Notes: generated from the sequence alone by a model not told the origin. A stretch of DNA of 64,000 nucleotides from Lycorma delicatula (GCF_047948215.1 NC_134464.1:31805020-31869019); one strand, 5' to 3'. Counted from the stretch's first letter, positions 10,773 through 22,720 are shown. A program made the numbers and translations.

Positions 10773-11278
10773 ATTCGATTATACTTAAGTTTTGCAAACA
10801 TGGCACCGTTGGTAAAATAAAATTTAATTTAAATATAGTATTAAAATCAGCTTATCAATATATTAGTTAATTTCCTCAAACGTTTTCGGCTATTCCGTCA
10901 TCTTCAGGAGGATTGATTTTATAACAATTTAGAATTAAAATATAAAAATATATAAAATTCACAAGATAGAATTGTTAGAATCATAACAATTGATCGTTAT
11001 AAGTCAAACATTCACCATTCACCAATGAATATCACCAATTGTTACATTCTTACAAACCGGACAGACTTACTTTTAGTTTAAATTTGCAATTTTTGACTCA
11101 TAACGATCACTTGTTATGATTATAACAATTATATTTTGTGAATTTCATATATTTTAATTCTAAATTATTATAAAATCAATCCTCCAGAAGATGGCGGAAC
11201 AGCCGAAAACGTTTGAGGGAATTAAGTAATCTATTGGTAAGCTGAGTTTATTATTATAATTAAATTCGATTATACTTA
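10773..11278. mobile_element. Foldback element with 15-bp target duplication, Penelope-like or MITE
   Basis: A perfect direct repeat ATTCGATTATACTTA occurs at 10773-10787 and 11264-11278. Between them, inverted arms of about 160 bp (10847 to about 11008 and about 11091-11245) surround an 80-bp spacer. The arms carry the block CTGAAGATGACGGAATAGCC (left arm, minus strand) and its variant with CAGAAGATGGCGGAACAGCC (right arm, plus strand, from 11184), followed by GAAAACGTTTGAGG. That arrangement resembles the hammerhead-ribozyme-like terminal repeats known from Penelope-like elements. Fifteen-bp duplications suit reverse-transcription-based insertion better than a cut-and-paste MITE. No reading frame is present, so it would be a non-autonomous or solo-end copy. 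The structure is seen directly; the class is inferred. Confidence 0.7.
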
Positions 11279-11749
11279 CAGAAAAACTAAGAAAAACTCG
11301 TTTTATAAAGGATCTTATAAAGAAAAAAAATTGAAATGTAATTTTAACATAATCTGAAATATGGTTTTTTATTTTTACTCATCAAATTTTATGTCTTGTA
11401 ATGTGATGTTTAATTTGGTTGTAATAAGGCTTTAAAATCTCCATTTTCAGTTTTATAATTAACATTTATAAATAAACTCGTATTATAATAATTTTTATAA
11501 CAGAAATTTAAAACTGTCACTATTTAAAAATTTAGACTGGTAATTTGAGTAGAAATACATAAATTAATTAATACAAATATAAATTCACTTAAAAGCTTTT
11601 AATTAACCGCTAAATTCTTTGCATCAATTTAGCGTACCGTTGCATTAGATACAGTCATATCGATTGACGAAAATATTAATTATATATCCAATAGCGATTT
11701 TTTTTAAGGATATAGCAATACTAAAAAAAAATTATTAAATTATGTAGCT
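11279..11749. other. AT-rich intergenic DNA
   Basis: No gene or recognised repeat seen. Confidence 0.5.
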
Positions 11750-13080
11750 TAAAGTGTTTCAAAATGAATATTGGAATTTTAAAGCTAAATCACATTTCTG
11801 AAGTTTCACGTACACTGATTAATTATATATGAAATGTAAGAGCAACTCAAAACAGTTTTAGCTGTGCGCAAGCTTAAAAACTTTCCAGTACCTTCCACTT
11901 GAAAGCGCTAGTAGCAAAGATGGCGACCCGTCAACAGAAAGCATTTTGTGTCTTGGAGTTTGCAAAGTGTTAGTCTGTAATCACCGTTCAACGTAAGTTC
12001 TGTTGTGATTCCCCGAGTGAAAATAGTATTTGTAGATGGTATAAACAATTTGAAACCACTGGCTGTATTTGTAAAGGGAAGAGTACAGGACTACCGAGTG
12101 TGTCCGAAGACATTGTTGAACGTGTAAGAAAGTCTTTTGTGCGTAGCCCTAGAAAATGCGATAGAAAGGCTAGCCGCAAATTAGCAATTCCAATGAATTC
12201 TGTGTGGAGGTTTGTAAGGAAACGCTTACAACTGCATCCATATCGTTTACAGCTGTCATAAGTTCTAAAATTTACAGATTATTGTTTGCGTGCTACTTTC
12301 GCAAATAAAGTGATGCACCGTATCGATGAAGACTTTCTTTATCGGGTCGTATTAAGTGACAAATCGATCTTTCATGATAATGAAAAAGTAAACACTCATA
12401 ATATGCGTATCTGGAAATCAGAAAATCCTCATGAAGTATTGTAGTGAAAACGAGACTCCCCAAAACTGAATGTTTTTTTGTGCCGAATCCATAGGGGAAT
12501 TTTACTGGCAGTTCTTTTTTGCGGAAATAAATCTGTCTGGAATGAGGTATCTTGATATACTACAACTATGGATTTCCTCAACTGCAATACGAATCGCAGA
12601 ACTTTATTTGGCAACAAGATGGTGCGCCTTTTCACTGGTATAACGTTATAAATGATCGGTTGAATGAAATTCTATCCGACCGTTGGGTCGGTCGCCGGTG
12701 ACCAGATGACAGGGCTTGTTTATCGTGGTCTCCACGTTTGTCCGATCTGATCCCGTGCAAATTTTTTCTTTGGGATTTATAAAGGATCACGTTTACATAT
12801 CATCGGTACCGGCTGACCTATCTGACTTGAGGTGCAGGATTGAAGCAGCTGTCGCATCAATTACTCCAGACTTGCTGATTAAAGTATGGGATGATTAAAG
12901 TATCTCTGATGATTAAAGTATCTCTTATCGGCTGGATGTGGTGTGTAATGAATGGTTACATTGAACATATAGGAAAACCTGTTTGCCGTTTCCTTTCACG
13001 TACAATTTATCAATATAAGTAAAATTTAATAAATATTACGTAACTTTAAAACTCCGATATTCATTTTGAATCACACGTTA
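11750..13080 (+). mobile_element. Mariner transposon, DD41D type, complete but decayed
   Basis: TA dinucleotides at 11750-11751 and 13079-13080 flank imperfect terminal inverted repeats. The left begins AAGTGTTTCAAAATGAATAT; the right, on the minus strand, begins ACGTGTGATTCAAAATGAAT. The whole element is about 1.33 kb, the usual mariner length. It codes for one transposase and shows target TA duplication typical of Tc1/mariner. The transposase is broken (see the separate entry), so the copy is inactive. Confidence 0.9.
11920..12982 (+). pseudogene. Mariner transposase pseudogene
   Basis: A cut-and-paste transposase of the mariner family. The ATG at 11920 opens MATRQQKAFCVLEFAK, then a stop at codon 18. 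Next comes the N-terminal helix-turn-helix region (ICRWYKQFETTGCICKGKS, then VRKSFVRSPRK) and HPYRLQL at the end of the DNA-binding part. The catalytic part shows VVLSDKSIFH (first Asp, 12358), IWQQDGAPFHW (second Asp, 12618) and WSPRLSDLIPCKFF (third Asp, 12744). The last two are exactly 42 codons apart, giving D-41-D as in rosa-type mariners. The first-to-second distance is not a multiple of three, so at least one frameshift lies between, and several stops are present (for example 12261 and 12690). The C-terminus resembles 'WxTL-YRLDV-x-x-V-T-x-G-x-HIEHI' (12932-12972). All three acidic residues survive but the gene cannot give a protein. Confidence 0.85.
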
Positions 13081-14559
13081 TAATGGCTGTTAAAAATATA
13101 TATGGCTAAAATATAAATTATACCAAAATAATGACTGTTATTTTTTATTACTTTAATAAAAAAAATTTAAAATAAAAAGAAATGAATTATTTACATTTTA
13201 AAGCGCGGGAAAATATAATTTGACATTCCTTTTTTTCTAATATTGCTAAGATGCTTTATTTTATTTACAGTTTATGCAAATCATAGAATGTATTGTGCAT
13301 CAAGTACACTGTAGTCCTACTATGATATTTTGACTAACACAAAAGGCAAAAGTAGGGAGTATATCTTTTCCTCGCACGAATAATTTCAAAATTGATATGA
13401 AAATCTTACTTTATAGATAGATTTAAAATTTTGAGCAGTGCTCTTATGACAGATTGTTAACTAATTGTCAGAAAAACCAAGGTAAAGATAAATTTTAATG
13501 TATTGGAACTGTAAACTTTAGAGAATTTTTTTTGTTGAAGTTATAGAATTTACAGATATATATATATATATTTAAAATTTATAACTTTTATATATAAAAT
13601 TTATTACTCTATTAACATTTATAGATAAATTAAATGTAAACCTAATATACATTTTTTAATTTAATTATAATATCAATAAAATAACGTCAAACGTAGTAGG
13701 ATTTTATTTTGTACATATTTTGGTTATTAGAGCATACAATCTTATATTATATTAAAATTACAAACTTATAAAAATCAATTATAATTATTGATGTATAATA
13801 CTTATAATACTAACAGTGGTATATTTAATATTATTGAATAAACAATTATTTATATTGGTTTAATTAAGATAACATATAAAAGCAAATTATATTTTAACAA
13901 AAATATAATTATGTAATAAAACATTTCATTTTATATAAAACTTTGAAACAAATTATGTTATATGAAAATTTCTAAATGAAAAATACCACATTTAATATTA
14001 CATAATATTAAATTATATAGTATTAAATAATTAATATGTAGCATTGTAGTATTATTTTAATACTACATTTAATATTATTAAATGAAAATTTAGTTGTTTT
14101 ATTACTGTTACATAATGCGCAGGAAAACGTATCCTAACTTCCAGAAGCAAATTTTTGCATGAAAGTGAAAATTGCGAAATATGATGAAATTTTCGTAATT
14201 TTGAATTTTTTCAAATTCTTTTTTTTTTTTTAATTTCTTACTCTGTGGAAGGAAAAAATGCTTTTTAAAAATTTAATGTAGTTAAGAAAATTTACCTTAA
14301 CTTCCACAATGGAACTCTAACGGATTCTCTATCCGTTATTATTAGAAGCTTCTCTAGCTTCTAATAATGAAGAACAAAAATCGAAAAAAGAATTGACAAG
14401 AAAAAAAACCACAACAATGTAGGAAAAACTGATTTCTAGTATGGTACAGAAGATTTGGACAATAGAAACGATTATACGATTGAACCAATGAAAAGGTGGA
14501 TCGAACCTAGGGCTTGAACTAGGCCCGGAGGTATAAATACTGCCGAGGACAAGTGAACT
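13081..14559. other. AT-rich intergenic DNA with small hairpins
   Basis: Very AT-rich, with a short (TA)n at 13556-13571. A perfect 13-bp hairpin ATTATTAGAAGCT lies at 14338-14350 and 14356-14368 with a 5-nt loop. No gene seen. Confidence 0.55.
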
Positions 14560-15370
14560 TTTATCGAAGGAAATGCATTGCACCCTCCAATAACTAGAGT
14601 CTCATCAGGAACATTCCTGCTCGACTGAAAGACCTTCAGTGATTGGACTAAAAGGGAATCGTACCGGGAAAAAGACACAATTACCTTGCTAGTCTCTCAA
14701 GGATAACCAAACTAATGACATTTCAATTTGATTTGTAATGATCGGAGCACAATCCATAAACAAACCAAATATATAACCATCATTAAATAAGCAAATACGT
14801 TCGATAAAAAAGACCTAAAGAAAGGGACCGATGTTCAGGCTCTGCGATGAATAGGGGGACACGTATCCCCCCCGTTATCCTTGCTTTCGTTCCATTCCGA
14901 ACTTAGTTACGATGATAAGATTTTCTACCTTTCCTTAATCTTATTAGTCAGGCACCGCTTACAGACACCTCATAGGACTTCCTACACGAAGGGATTGCAC
15001 TGGACCCCCAAAAAACAAGGGTCCCATCAAGGAGCATTTCTACTAGACTATAAGGCACTAGCACCTAAGGGCTTTGTGGATGGACTGAAGAGGTATCGCA
15101 TCGGGAGAAGGACGCAAATATCTTGCTAATCTTTCAAATAAAATACTTCAAAACTTAACATACAAACAATCGGAAACCAAACCCCAACTCCCGTTTATCT
15201 TAAAATAGAAAAAAATATATAACCGCCACCAAAATTAAATATTCGAAAAAACGAATAAGAAGAATTAAAAGTAGCAAAGGACTGATGTCCAAGCTCTAAA
15301 ATGAATAGGGGGAATAAAATATCCCTCCATATCCTTGCATTTCTTTCCGAACTTCAGTACAACGTGTGAT
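14560..15370. repeat. Diverged two-unit tandem repeat, about 420-450 bp per unit
   Basis: Unit 1 runs from about 14571 to 14915 and unit 2 from about 14991 to 15370. Paired landmarks are 'attgcac' (14577, 14994), 'tctcatcaggaacattcctg' and 'cccatcaaggagcatttcta' (14610, 15022), a 'cttgctaatctttca'-like block, 'gatgt(t/c)ca(g/a)gctct' (14830, 15284), 'atgaataggggga' and 'ttccgaactt(a/c)agtac'. The distance between landmarks drifts from 417 to 454 bp because of indels. An 82-codon open frame at 14881-15129 crosses the unit junction and shows no domain, so I take it as chance. The units are less AT-rich than their surroundings and could be the untranslated tail of a retroelement. Confidence 0.7.
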
Positions 15371-15572
15371 AAATGCGAGGATAGTATGCGGTAAAATTCA
15401 AAATGAGTATGCGATAATAACAGTCGATCGTGCGACTGAGGTGTGCGTCACGAAAATATTCGGTTTTGGGACAGTGTTCTTGTATGTGTTTAAGTACGGG
15501 AATCTGTTCGGTGAGTACGTTGTAAACAGGAAACGAGATAATTGAAAAGCGTTTAAACTAGTTTCCTTTTCT

Positions 15573-15640
15573 AAGTATTGAAGTATAAACTTCAATACTT
15601 AGTATTAAATATACTAAGTATTCTTGTATAAACTTTATTA
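15573..15640. repeat. Compound palindrome
   Basis: AAGTATTGAAG (15573-15583) pairs with CTTCAATACTT (15590-15600). This is followed at once by further 'agtattaaatatactaagt' inverted sequence and a repeated 'gtataaactt'. It is a dense cluster of short palindromes at the edge of a poly-A/T tract. Confidence 0.7.
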
Positions 15641-15786
15641 ATGATTTTTTTTATTGATATCTCGCTGATAGTTAAGATTAAAAAAAAATTCTTTTTTAAT
15701 TAAAAAAAAAAAATTAAGTAATATTTTAATTTATTTAAATATTTAATTAAAAAAAAAATTATAATTAATTTTTTTTTTCAAAAATC

Positions 15787-17010
15787 TTAACTTGAATTTT
15801 GTACAGAAAAATTCAGAGGAGAGTGGAAAAGGTCTTTAGGAGAAGACCAATTTGGTTTCAGGAAAAGTATAGGGACAAGGGAAGCAATTTTAGGCCTCAG
15901 ATTAATAGTAGAAGGAAGATTAAAGAAAAACAAACCAACATACTTGGCGTTTATAGACCTAGAAAAGGCTTTCGATAACGTAGACTGGAATATAAAGTTC
16001 AGCATTTTAAAAAGATTAGGGTTCAAGAACACAGATAGAAGAACAATTACTATTATTTACAGGAACCAAACAGCAACAGTAATAATTGAAGAATAAGAAG
16101 AAAGAAGCCGTAATAAAAAACGGACAAGGATGTTCCCTATCCTCGTTACTTTTTAATATTTACCTAGAACTAGCAGTTAATGATATTAAAGAGAAATTTA
16201 GATCCGGAGCAACAGTATAAGGTGAAAAGATAAATGCTACGATTTCCTGATGATATAGTAATTCTAGCTGATAGTAAAAAGGATTCAGAAGAAACAATAA
16301 ACGGCATGGATAAAGTCCTATGCAAGTACTACCGCATGAAAATAAAGAACAAAACGAAAGTAATGAAATGTAGTAGAAATAATATTGTAGATTGACCACT
16401 GAATATAAAAATACGAAGAGAAAAGATTATAGGGGAAGAAGAATTTTGTTATTTGGGAACTAGTATTATTAAAGATAAACAAAGTAGGAGCGATATAAAA
16501 TGTAGAATAGCACAAGCGAAACGAGCTTTCAGTCAGAAATATAATTTGCTTATAACAAAAATTAGTTTAAACGTGAAGATATTTTTGAAAGTATATGTTT
16601 GGACGTAGCTTTATATGGAAGTGAAACTTGGACGATCGGAGTACCTGAGAAGAAAAGATTAGAAGCTTTTGAAATGTGGTGGTATAGGAGAATGTTAAAA
16701 ATCTAATGGGTGGATAAAGTGACAAATGAAGAGGTGTTGCGGCAAATCGATGAAGAAAGAAGCATTTGGAAAAATATAGTTAAAAGAAGAGTCACGAGTT
16801 ATAAGCCATATATTAAGGCATCCTGGAATAGTCGCTTTAATATTGGAGGTACAGGTAGAAGGGAGAAATTGTGCAGGCAGGCAGCGTTTGGAATATATAA
16901 AACAAATTTTCAGGGATGTAGGATGTAGGGGTATACCAAAATAAAACGGCTGGCACTAGATAGGGAATCTTGGAGAGGTAGTATCAAACCAGTCAAATGA
17001 CTGAAGACAA
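15787..17010 (+). mobile_element. RTE-like LINE, 5'-truncated and decayed
   Basis: The reverse transcriptase half of a non-LTR retrotransposon. FGFRKSIGTREAILGLRLI (15858 on) and FIDLEKAFDNVDW (motif A, about 15951-15989) are in one frame. Stops follow, then MLRFPDDIVILADS (about 16234-16275), where the usual FADD motif C reads FPDD, a damaging change. RMKIKNKTKVMKCSRNN, IKCRIAQAKRAFSQK, LEAFEMWWYRRMLK and WVDKVTNEEVLRQIDEERS follow. The tail TCAAACCAGTCAAATGACTG (about 16983-17002) precedes a short A-tract and is shared with copies at 29751 and 31229, so it is the 3' terminus of the family. The 5' end (endonuclease) is missing. At least four stops and several frame changes make it inactive. 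Confidence 0.88.
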
Positions 17011-17355
17011 AAAAAATTTCGCTGTTATAATTACTTGTTAAATTTAGAATTTTATTAAAGTTTTCATAGTAAAATCATAATTTTACTTGTGCAATTATTA
17101 TGTACATAGAAAGTTATTCTAGAGTAAATAAAAACTACACATACAACAATTTTAACGAGTGCTGTCTCTCGATGTCCTTGGCAAACTGATAACACGCAAC
17201 AGTATTTTATATAATGGAAGTTAAGGTATGATTTTCTTCAAAGTAGCAAAAACTTAAATATTATAAACAATTTTTTTATGTATTGTTTTTTTATATAAGG
17301 TAGTGTTTTTAATAAAATTTGATGTAGGCGAAAAATACTTATTCCTCCATGCAGG

Positions 17356-17360
<5 letters not shown>
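17011..17360. other. AT-rich intergenic DNA
   Basis: No gene seen. Confidence 0.5.
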
Positions 17361-17399
<39 letters not shown>

Positions 17400-17416
17400 T
17401 GTGTGTGTGCGTGCGT

Positions 17417-17470
<54 letters not shown>

Positions 17471-17484
17471 ATGAGCGCGCGTGC
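17361..17484. repeat. (GT)n/(GC)n microsatellite, Z-DNA-prone
   Basis: About 124 bp of almost pure alternating purine-pyrimidine: GT units with an internal GCGCGCGCGCGC block near 17419-17432. Such tracts can adopt left-handed DNA. Open frames across it are artefacts of the repeat. Confidence 0.97.
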
Positions 17485-18316
17485 CTCAGAATAAGAATAA
17501 TATTGCTTTGGACTTCCTAAACTATAGAGTTTAAATGGTGGTATAAATGCATCCATTAATTTATTCTTCCTGCCGGTTTGGTCATACCAAATTTGCTTAC
17601 GACTGGGCATTTAATTTTTTTTTTTTTTAAATTAAGAATGTCCTTTAAATGAGGTGGCAGAGGTTACTGAAGAAACAACACTCCAAACTTAAAGTACCAA
17701 TGTTGTGTGGCTGATAACGTAATTATAAAAATTTACGAGTGGGAATTATTTAAAAAAAAAAAAATGGTAAATTATTCCAGATATTTTCAGTTACAGTCGC
17801 TTAAAACTTTCTGCTGAAAAAAATGTAATGGTGTTCCAGATAACTTCAAAATCAGAAGAAAGTTATTTCTAACTGGATTAACAATTATGAAAATATTCAA
17901 GTTGACTTTTCCGAGGAAATTTTAAAAGTAGACTAAACTAAGCTAGGAATATATATCTATATAAAAAAACAAACCATATTGTTCAGAAAAAAAATTCTTT
18001 GTCCAATGCTACAAGTAATGAGTCAACTATTGAAATATTTTACAAGAAATTGTTGATGAACTTTCTGCTCAACGAGTGTACCTCCAAGTACATTTTCCCG
18101 TCACCAATTCAGGAATAAATCTCATCCAAGGAAAAAAGGCAATTAAAGCAAATTAAACAGTCAAAATTAAAAAAAAAGAGAAATTAATACATAATGCACT
18201 TATAAATGATATAAATATTACATTTTTAATATCTTTTATTTATAGTTGCATCAAAATTAAAAGTCATTAGGGACTTATTAGTGTAATATAATTGTACCGG
18301 TAAATGGTTGAAAAAA
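17485..18316. other. AT-rich intergenic DNA
   Basis: No gene or recognised element. The part 17640-17900 is slightly less AT-rich, without motif. Confidence 0.5.
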
Positions 18317-18490
18317 CTCAGGCCGACCATTCCTGAGACGTATGGTAATTGTAACCCAACCACCACACAACACCGGTATCCAGAATCTAGTATTAAAATT
18401 CAAATAAAAGCAACTACCTTTATTAGGATTTGAACCTAAGAACTTCGATTTTTAAATAAGCTGATTTAAGACGACGAGTTTAGCACTAGG
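18317..18490 (-). mobile_element. SINE S1, truncated copy
   Basis: Matches the tRNA-side half of the S1 SINE ('cgaccattcctgaga', 'aacaccggtatccaga', 'tagtattaaaattca', 'aagctgatttaagacg'). It abuts a second copy in the same orientation at 18491, giving a head-to-tail pair. Confidence 0.85.
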
Positions 18491-18780
18491 ATTTCTTTTT
18501 TTTCTGTTTAGCCTCAGGAACCACCGTAAGTTATTACTTCAGAGGATGAATGAGGATATGTATGAATGTCAATGAAGTATAGTCTTGTACAGTCTCAGGT
18601 CGACTATTCCTGAAATGTGTGGTTAATTGAAATCCAACCACCAAAGAACACCGGTATTTACGATCTAGTATTTAAATCCGTATAAAAGTAACAACCTTTA
18701 CTAGGATCTGAACATGAGAATTTCGATTTCGAAATCAGCTGATTTAAGACGAGTTTACCACTAGACCAACCGGGTGGGTT
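18491..18780 (-). mobile_element. SINE S1, near full-length copy
   Basis: The whole S1 body is present from the pyrimidine-rich end 'ttctgtttagcctcagg' to the tRNA-like head, whose box A reads on the minus strand as GGTCTAGTGGTAAACTCGTC. It lies directly after a truncated S1 copy. Confidence 0.9.
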
Positions 18781-19037
18781 AATATTACATTCTAAATAAC
18801 TAAATTAGTTATAAATAAATTATGACTACGGGAACGTTACTTTCCAGTAACCGTATAATGTTTTTCTTTCATAACATAGAAATTGTATTCAATAGAAATT
18901 TACATTATACCACTGAAATAAGCACAAAACTCTGAAGAGAATGTCACATGCCTAAATCAGTATTCCTAAAGTATAATTTAATTATTAAACTTTAGATATT
19001 TTTAAACTTAATTTCCCACAAGTTCTGTTAGTATGAT

Positions 19038-19301
19038 GCTATTCTCTTATTTGCAAATTTTTATTATTTTTTTCCTTTTTTTTCAACTGCGACAGAGGTA
19101 AACGATTATGAAAACTCCATTAATATCTAAAATGGCGAGAACATTAATTTGTTATTCAGAGCTGCTTTCTCTGAAAGTAATGTTCTTTATATAAAATACA
19201 ACCTATTTATGCTGTGAAGATGACAATTTAAAATTTAAAGTAAAATATTACCTAAATTTTAATCATCTTAGCATTCTAATGTAGAATAGTATATTTGGCC
19301 A
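19038..19301 (+). repeat. 264-bp direct repeat, left copy
   Basis: Nearly the same sequence recurs at 20969-21226 in the same direction, about 1.93 kb away, and includes a 'cagagctgctttctctgaaa' block. The spacing and orientation would suit the ends of a small LTR-type non-autonomous element, but TG...CA ends, a primer-binding site and a polypurine tract were not recognised. Confidence 0.85.
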
Positions 19302-20647
19302 AATGAAAACCAACAGGTACCTCAACTGAGGTATTTTCTAAATTTCAAAAAGACGTATAAAATTTCCTTAAAAGGTAGAAAATTGAAACAGCTCATTTTT
19401 GTTTTTCGAAAGCTAAGATGAATTTTCCTGTGCAATATCACATATACACTATTGCTTTTAATATATCAATTATATAAAACACACACACACACAAATTATT
19501 TATAACAAAAATCATATTCATTTATTTTATATCTAAAATTACAAATCTAATTATAAAGATGGCTAGTTAAACTTAAAAACAAAAATTATTTATGAGTATA
19601 ATATTAAACATACTTAAAAAATTACATTACAAGAAGAATTATTTTATAAAATGAGACGCTAATTAATTATAAATTTAATAATTCAATACATTTTATTGAT
19701 TTTATTGGTCTATAAAATAAAACAATAATTTAAATAAATATTAAAACTAAGAGGCTCGAACCTTCTTATCGAATCAATTTAAGCGGATTTAACTCATTTT
19801 AATTTTTATTTAATTTTATTTAAGTCAATTTGATCCAAATTAAATTGAATTTTTTCAATGCCATTTATATAGCTTAGAGATAAATTTCTAGTTAAAATTA
19901 AACAAAGTTGACCAAAAAAAAGTAAATTTATCACTAAACAACGAGTTTCCACGCTTTAATTATGGTAGATATGAAAATATACCTCTGAAGTTCATAACAA
20001 ATTGAAATAATACGATTTTAGATGCGCTATTACCATCTGGAAAATAAATTCGAAAATTACATATAAAAAAGTGAAATGACTAAAAAAGAGTTGGTGACGA
20101 ATCAAAGTTTGTAGAACTTTAATCTGTTTGTACTAAAGAAATCGAACAATTTTTATTCAATCTTATGTAAACTTAAAGTGGAAAGCATCCTTTGAACTAA
20201 AAATATCGTGAAGGAGAGTGCAACGGTCGTTAAAGAATTAAAAATTTAAGTCTTATTTCCCATTTTTACTTTACTTTCGTAATGACGATAATTTCAATTG
20301 ACAAATAGAGTTCTGCGAAATATTAGTGATCCATAATGTAGCATATCTGATAATCAGTTTAAGGAATTGATAAGACTTAATTTAAAAACATTGACGTGTT
20401 AATCATCATAGTTATTCTTATTGAAAATTTGATTATTTTAAAGAAATAATGCTGGATTTATCTAATATTACGATTTCGGAAACGATTCCGAAAATCTAAT
20501 TCTGAATTATTAGGATCATATTTTTTTTTGATCAGACGTGGGAAAAAATATTTAATTATGTAATTCAATCACTTACCTAACAAAAAGATAAGAGTATTAG
20601 CTCAATTTGGTACAGAAATTTGAAATATTTTTAGATGAAAAATTTGA
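19302..20647. other. AT-rich DNA between the two direct repeats
   Basis: No long frame. A short (CA)n occurs at about 19480-19493. No retroelement coding domain was seen. Confidence 0.5.
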
Positions 20648-20750
20648 AGAAGAATCGGTTATGCCACGCACGGCATTCAGTGGAACGATCGATTGGTTTC
20701 CGCGCTCAAGTGACTTGAGGCCTTATAATCTTATTCGATGGGGTAAATTC
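20648..20750 (+). pseudogene. Mariner-like transposase scrap
   Basis: RIGYATHGIQW (20651 on), then after a frame change DWFPRSSDLRPYNLIRWG (20691-20744). This matches the pattern 'RWIGRxGxIxWPPRSPDLxPxDFxLWG' around the third catalytic aspartate of mariner transposases. Only about 30 residues remain and no terminal repeats are nearby. It lies between the paired direct repeats. Confidence 0.6.
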
Positions 20751-20968
20751 ATATAATATAATTCTATAATTCTAATAAAGAGAAAAATTTTATTTTGCTT
20801 TATCAAAACTGAAAAATCAATTGTAAATGCATAATTCACGGTTATCAAGGTAAAAAATTTATTATTATTTTGAACTTGTGATTCATTTATACTCGTTGTA
20901 CGGAATATATAGAAAATGGAGAACAGGATATTGAAAAGTTTTATAAAATGTAAATATTCAAGTACGGT

Positions 20969-21226
20969 GCTCTTCTCTTATTTGCAAATTTTTATTATTT
21001 TTTCCCTTTTTTCCATTGTGACAGAGGTAAACGACTTATGAAAACTCCATTAATATCTAAAATAGCGAGAACGTTAATTTGTTTTTCAGAGCTGCTTTCT
21101 CTGAAAGTAATGTTATTTATATAAAATACAAGCTATTTATGTTGTGAAGATGACAATTTAAAGTAAAAAATATCACCTAAATTTTAAACATCTTAACATT
21201 GTAATGTAGAATATTATATTTGGCCA
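20969..21226 (+). repeat. 264-bp direct repeat, right copy
   Basis: Partner of 19038-19301 and of similar length. Similarity ends after 'atatttggcca' in both copies. Confidence 0.85.
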
Positions 21227-22316
<1,090 letters not shown>

Positions 22317-22380
22317 TGAATATATTTAATAATAATGATGTGAACGCTTAAGCTATACAAACTGACAAATGTACATATAC

Positions 22381-22720
22381 GTTACCATGGTTACGAAGTT
22401 TCGAAACTAAATCTGGTACAGTAGTTGATGCGTGCGGTTAATGCTTGGTTTTCATGTATTCGTTGTATTTTAACAAACACTGTTCTTTCCTGTCGCTATG
22501 GTAACAATAACAGATGAAATGATATCGTCCTTTCGCGTGTTACTGGAGCCCGCTCACTGTAAGGTAGAACACCAAACGTCGTAAAGCCCAGGGCTTGGTG
22601 TTCGAGCTTAGAGTGAACTGACCCAAGCAGTTCTGGTTTCTCTGCCTGTTGAATTTTTAATGTGATATCTTTCTTTTGTCGTCTTCTTTTTCTTCAATGA
22701 AGATGTTTGCCATGACACCG
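22381..22720. promoter_or_regulatory. Unique GC-richer stretch with two X-box-like motifs
   Basis: GTTACCATGGTTAC (22381-22394) and GTCGCTATGGTAAC (22492-22505) each match the RFX-factor X-box pattern GTNRCC-N0-3-RGYAAC at 11 of 12 positions, 98 bp apart between them. Downstream is a stem of GAACACCAA (22567-22575) with TTGGTGTTC (22595-22603) enclosing AAGCCC-A-GGGCTT. The stretch is far less AT-rich than its neighbours and no second copy of it was noticed in this window. It could be a promoter or enhancer of a host gene beyond the window, or a fragment of an unrecognised repeat. Evidence is motif-level only. Confidence 0.3.

Noticed and set aside
14881..15129. 82-codon frame
   Set aside because: It crosses the junction of two tandem repeat units and has no recognisable domain.
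17303..17610. Cys-Val and His-Thr repeat proteins on both strands
   Set aside because: They are translations of the (GT)n tract.
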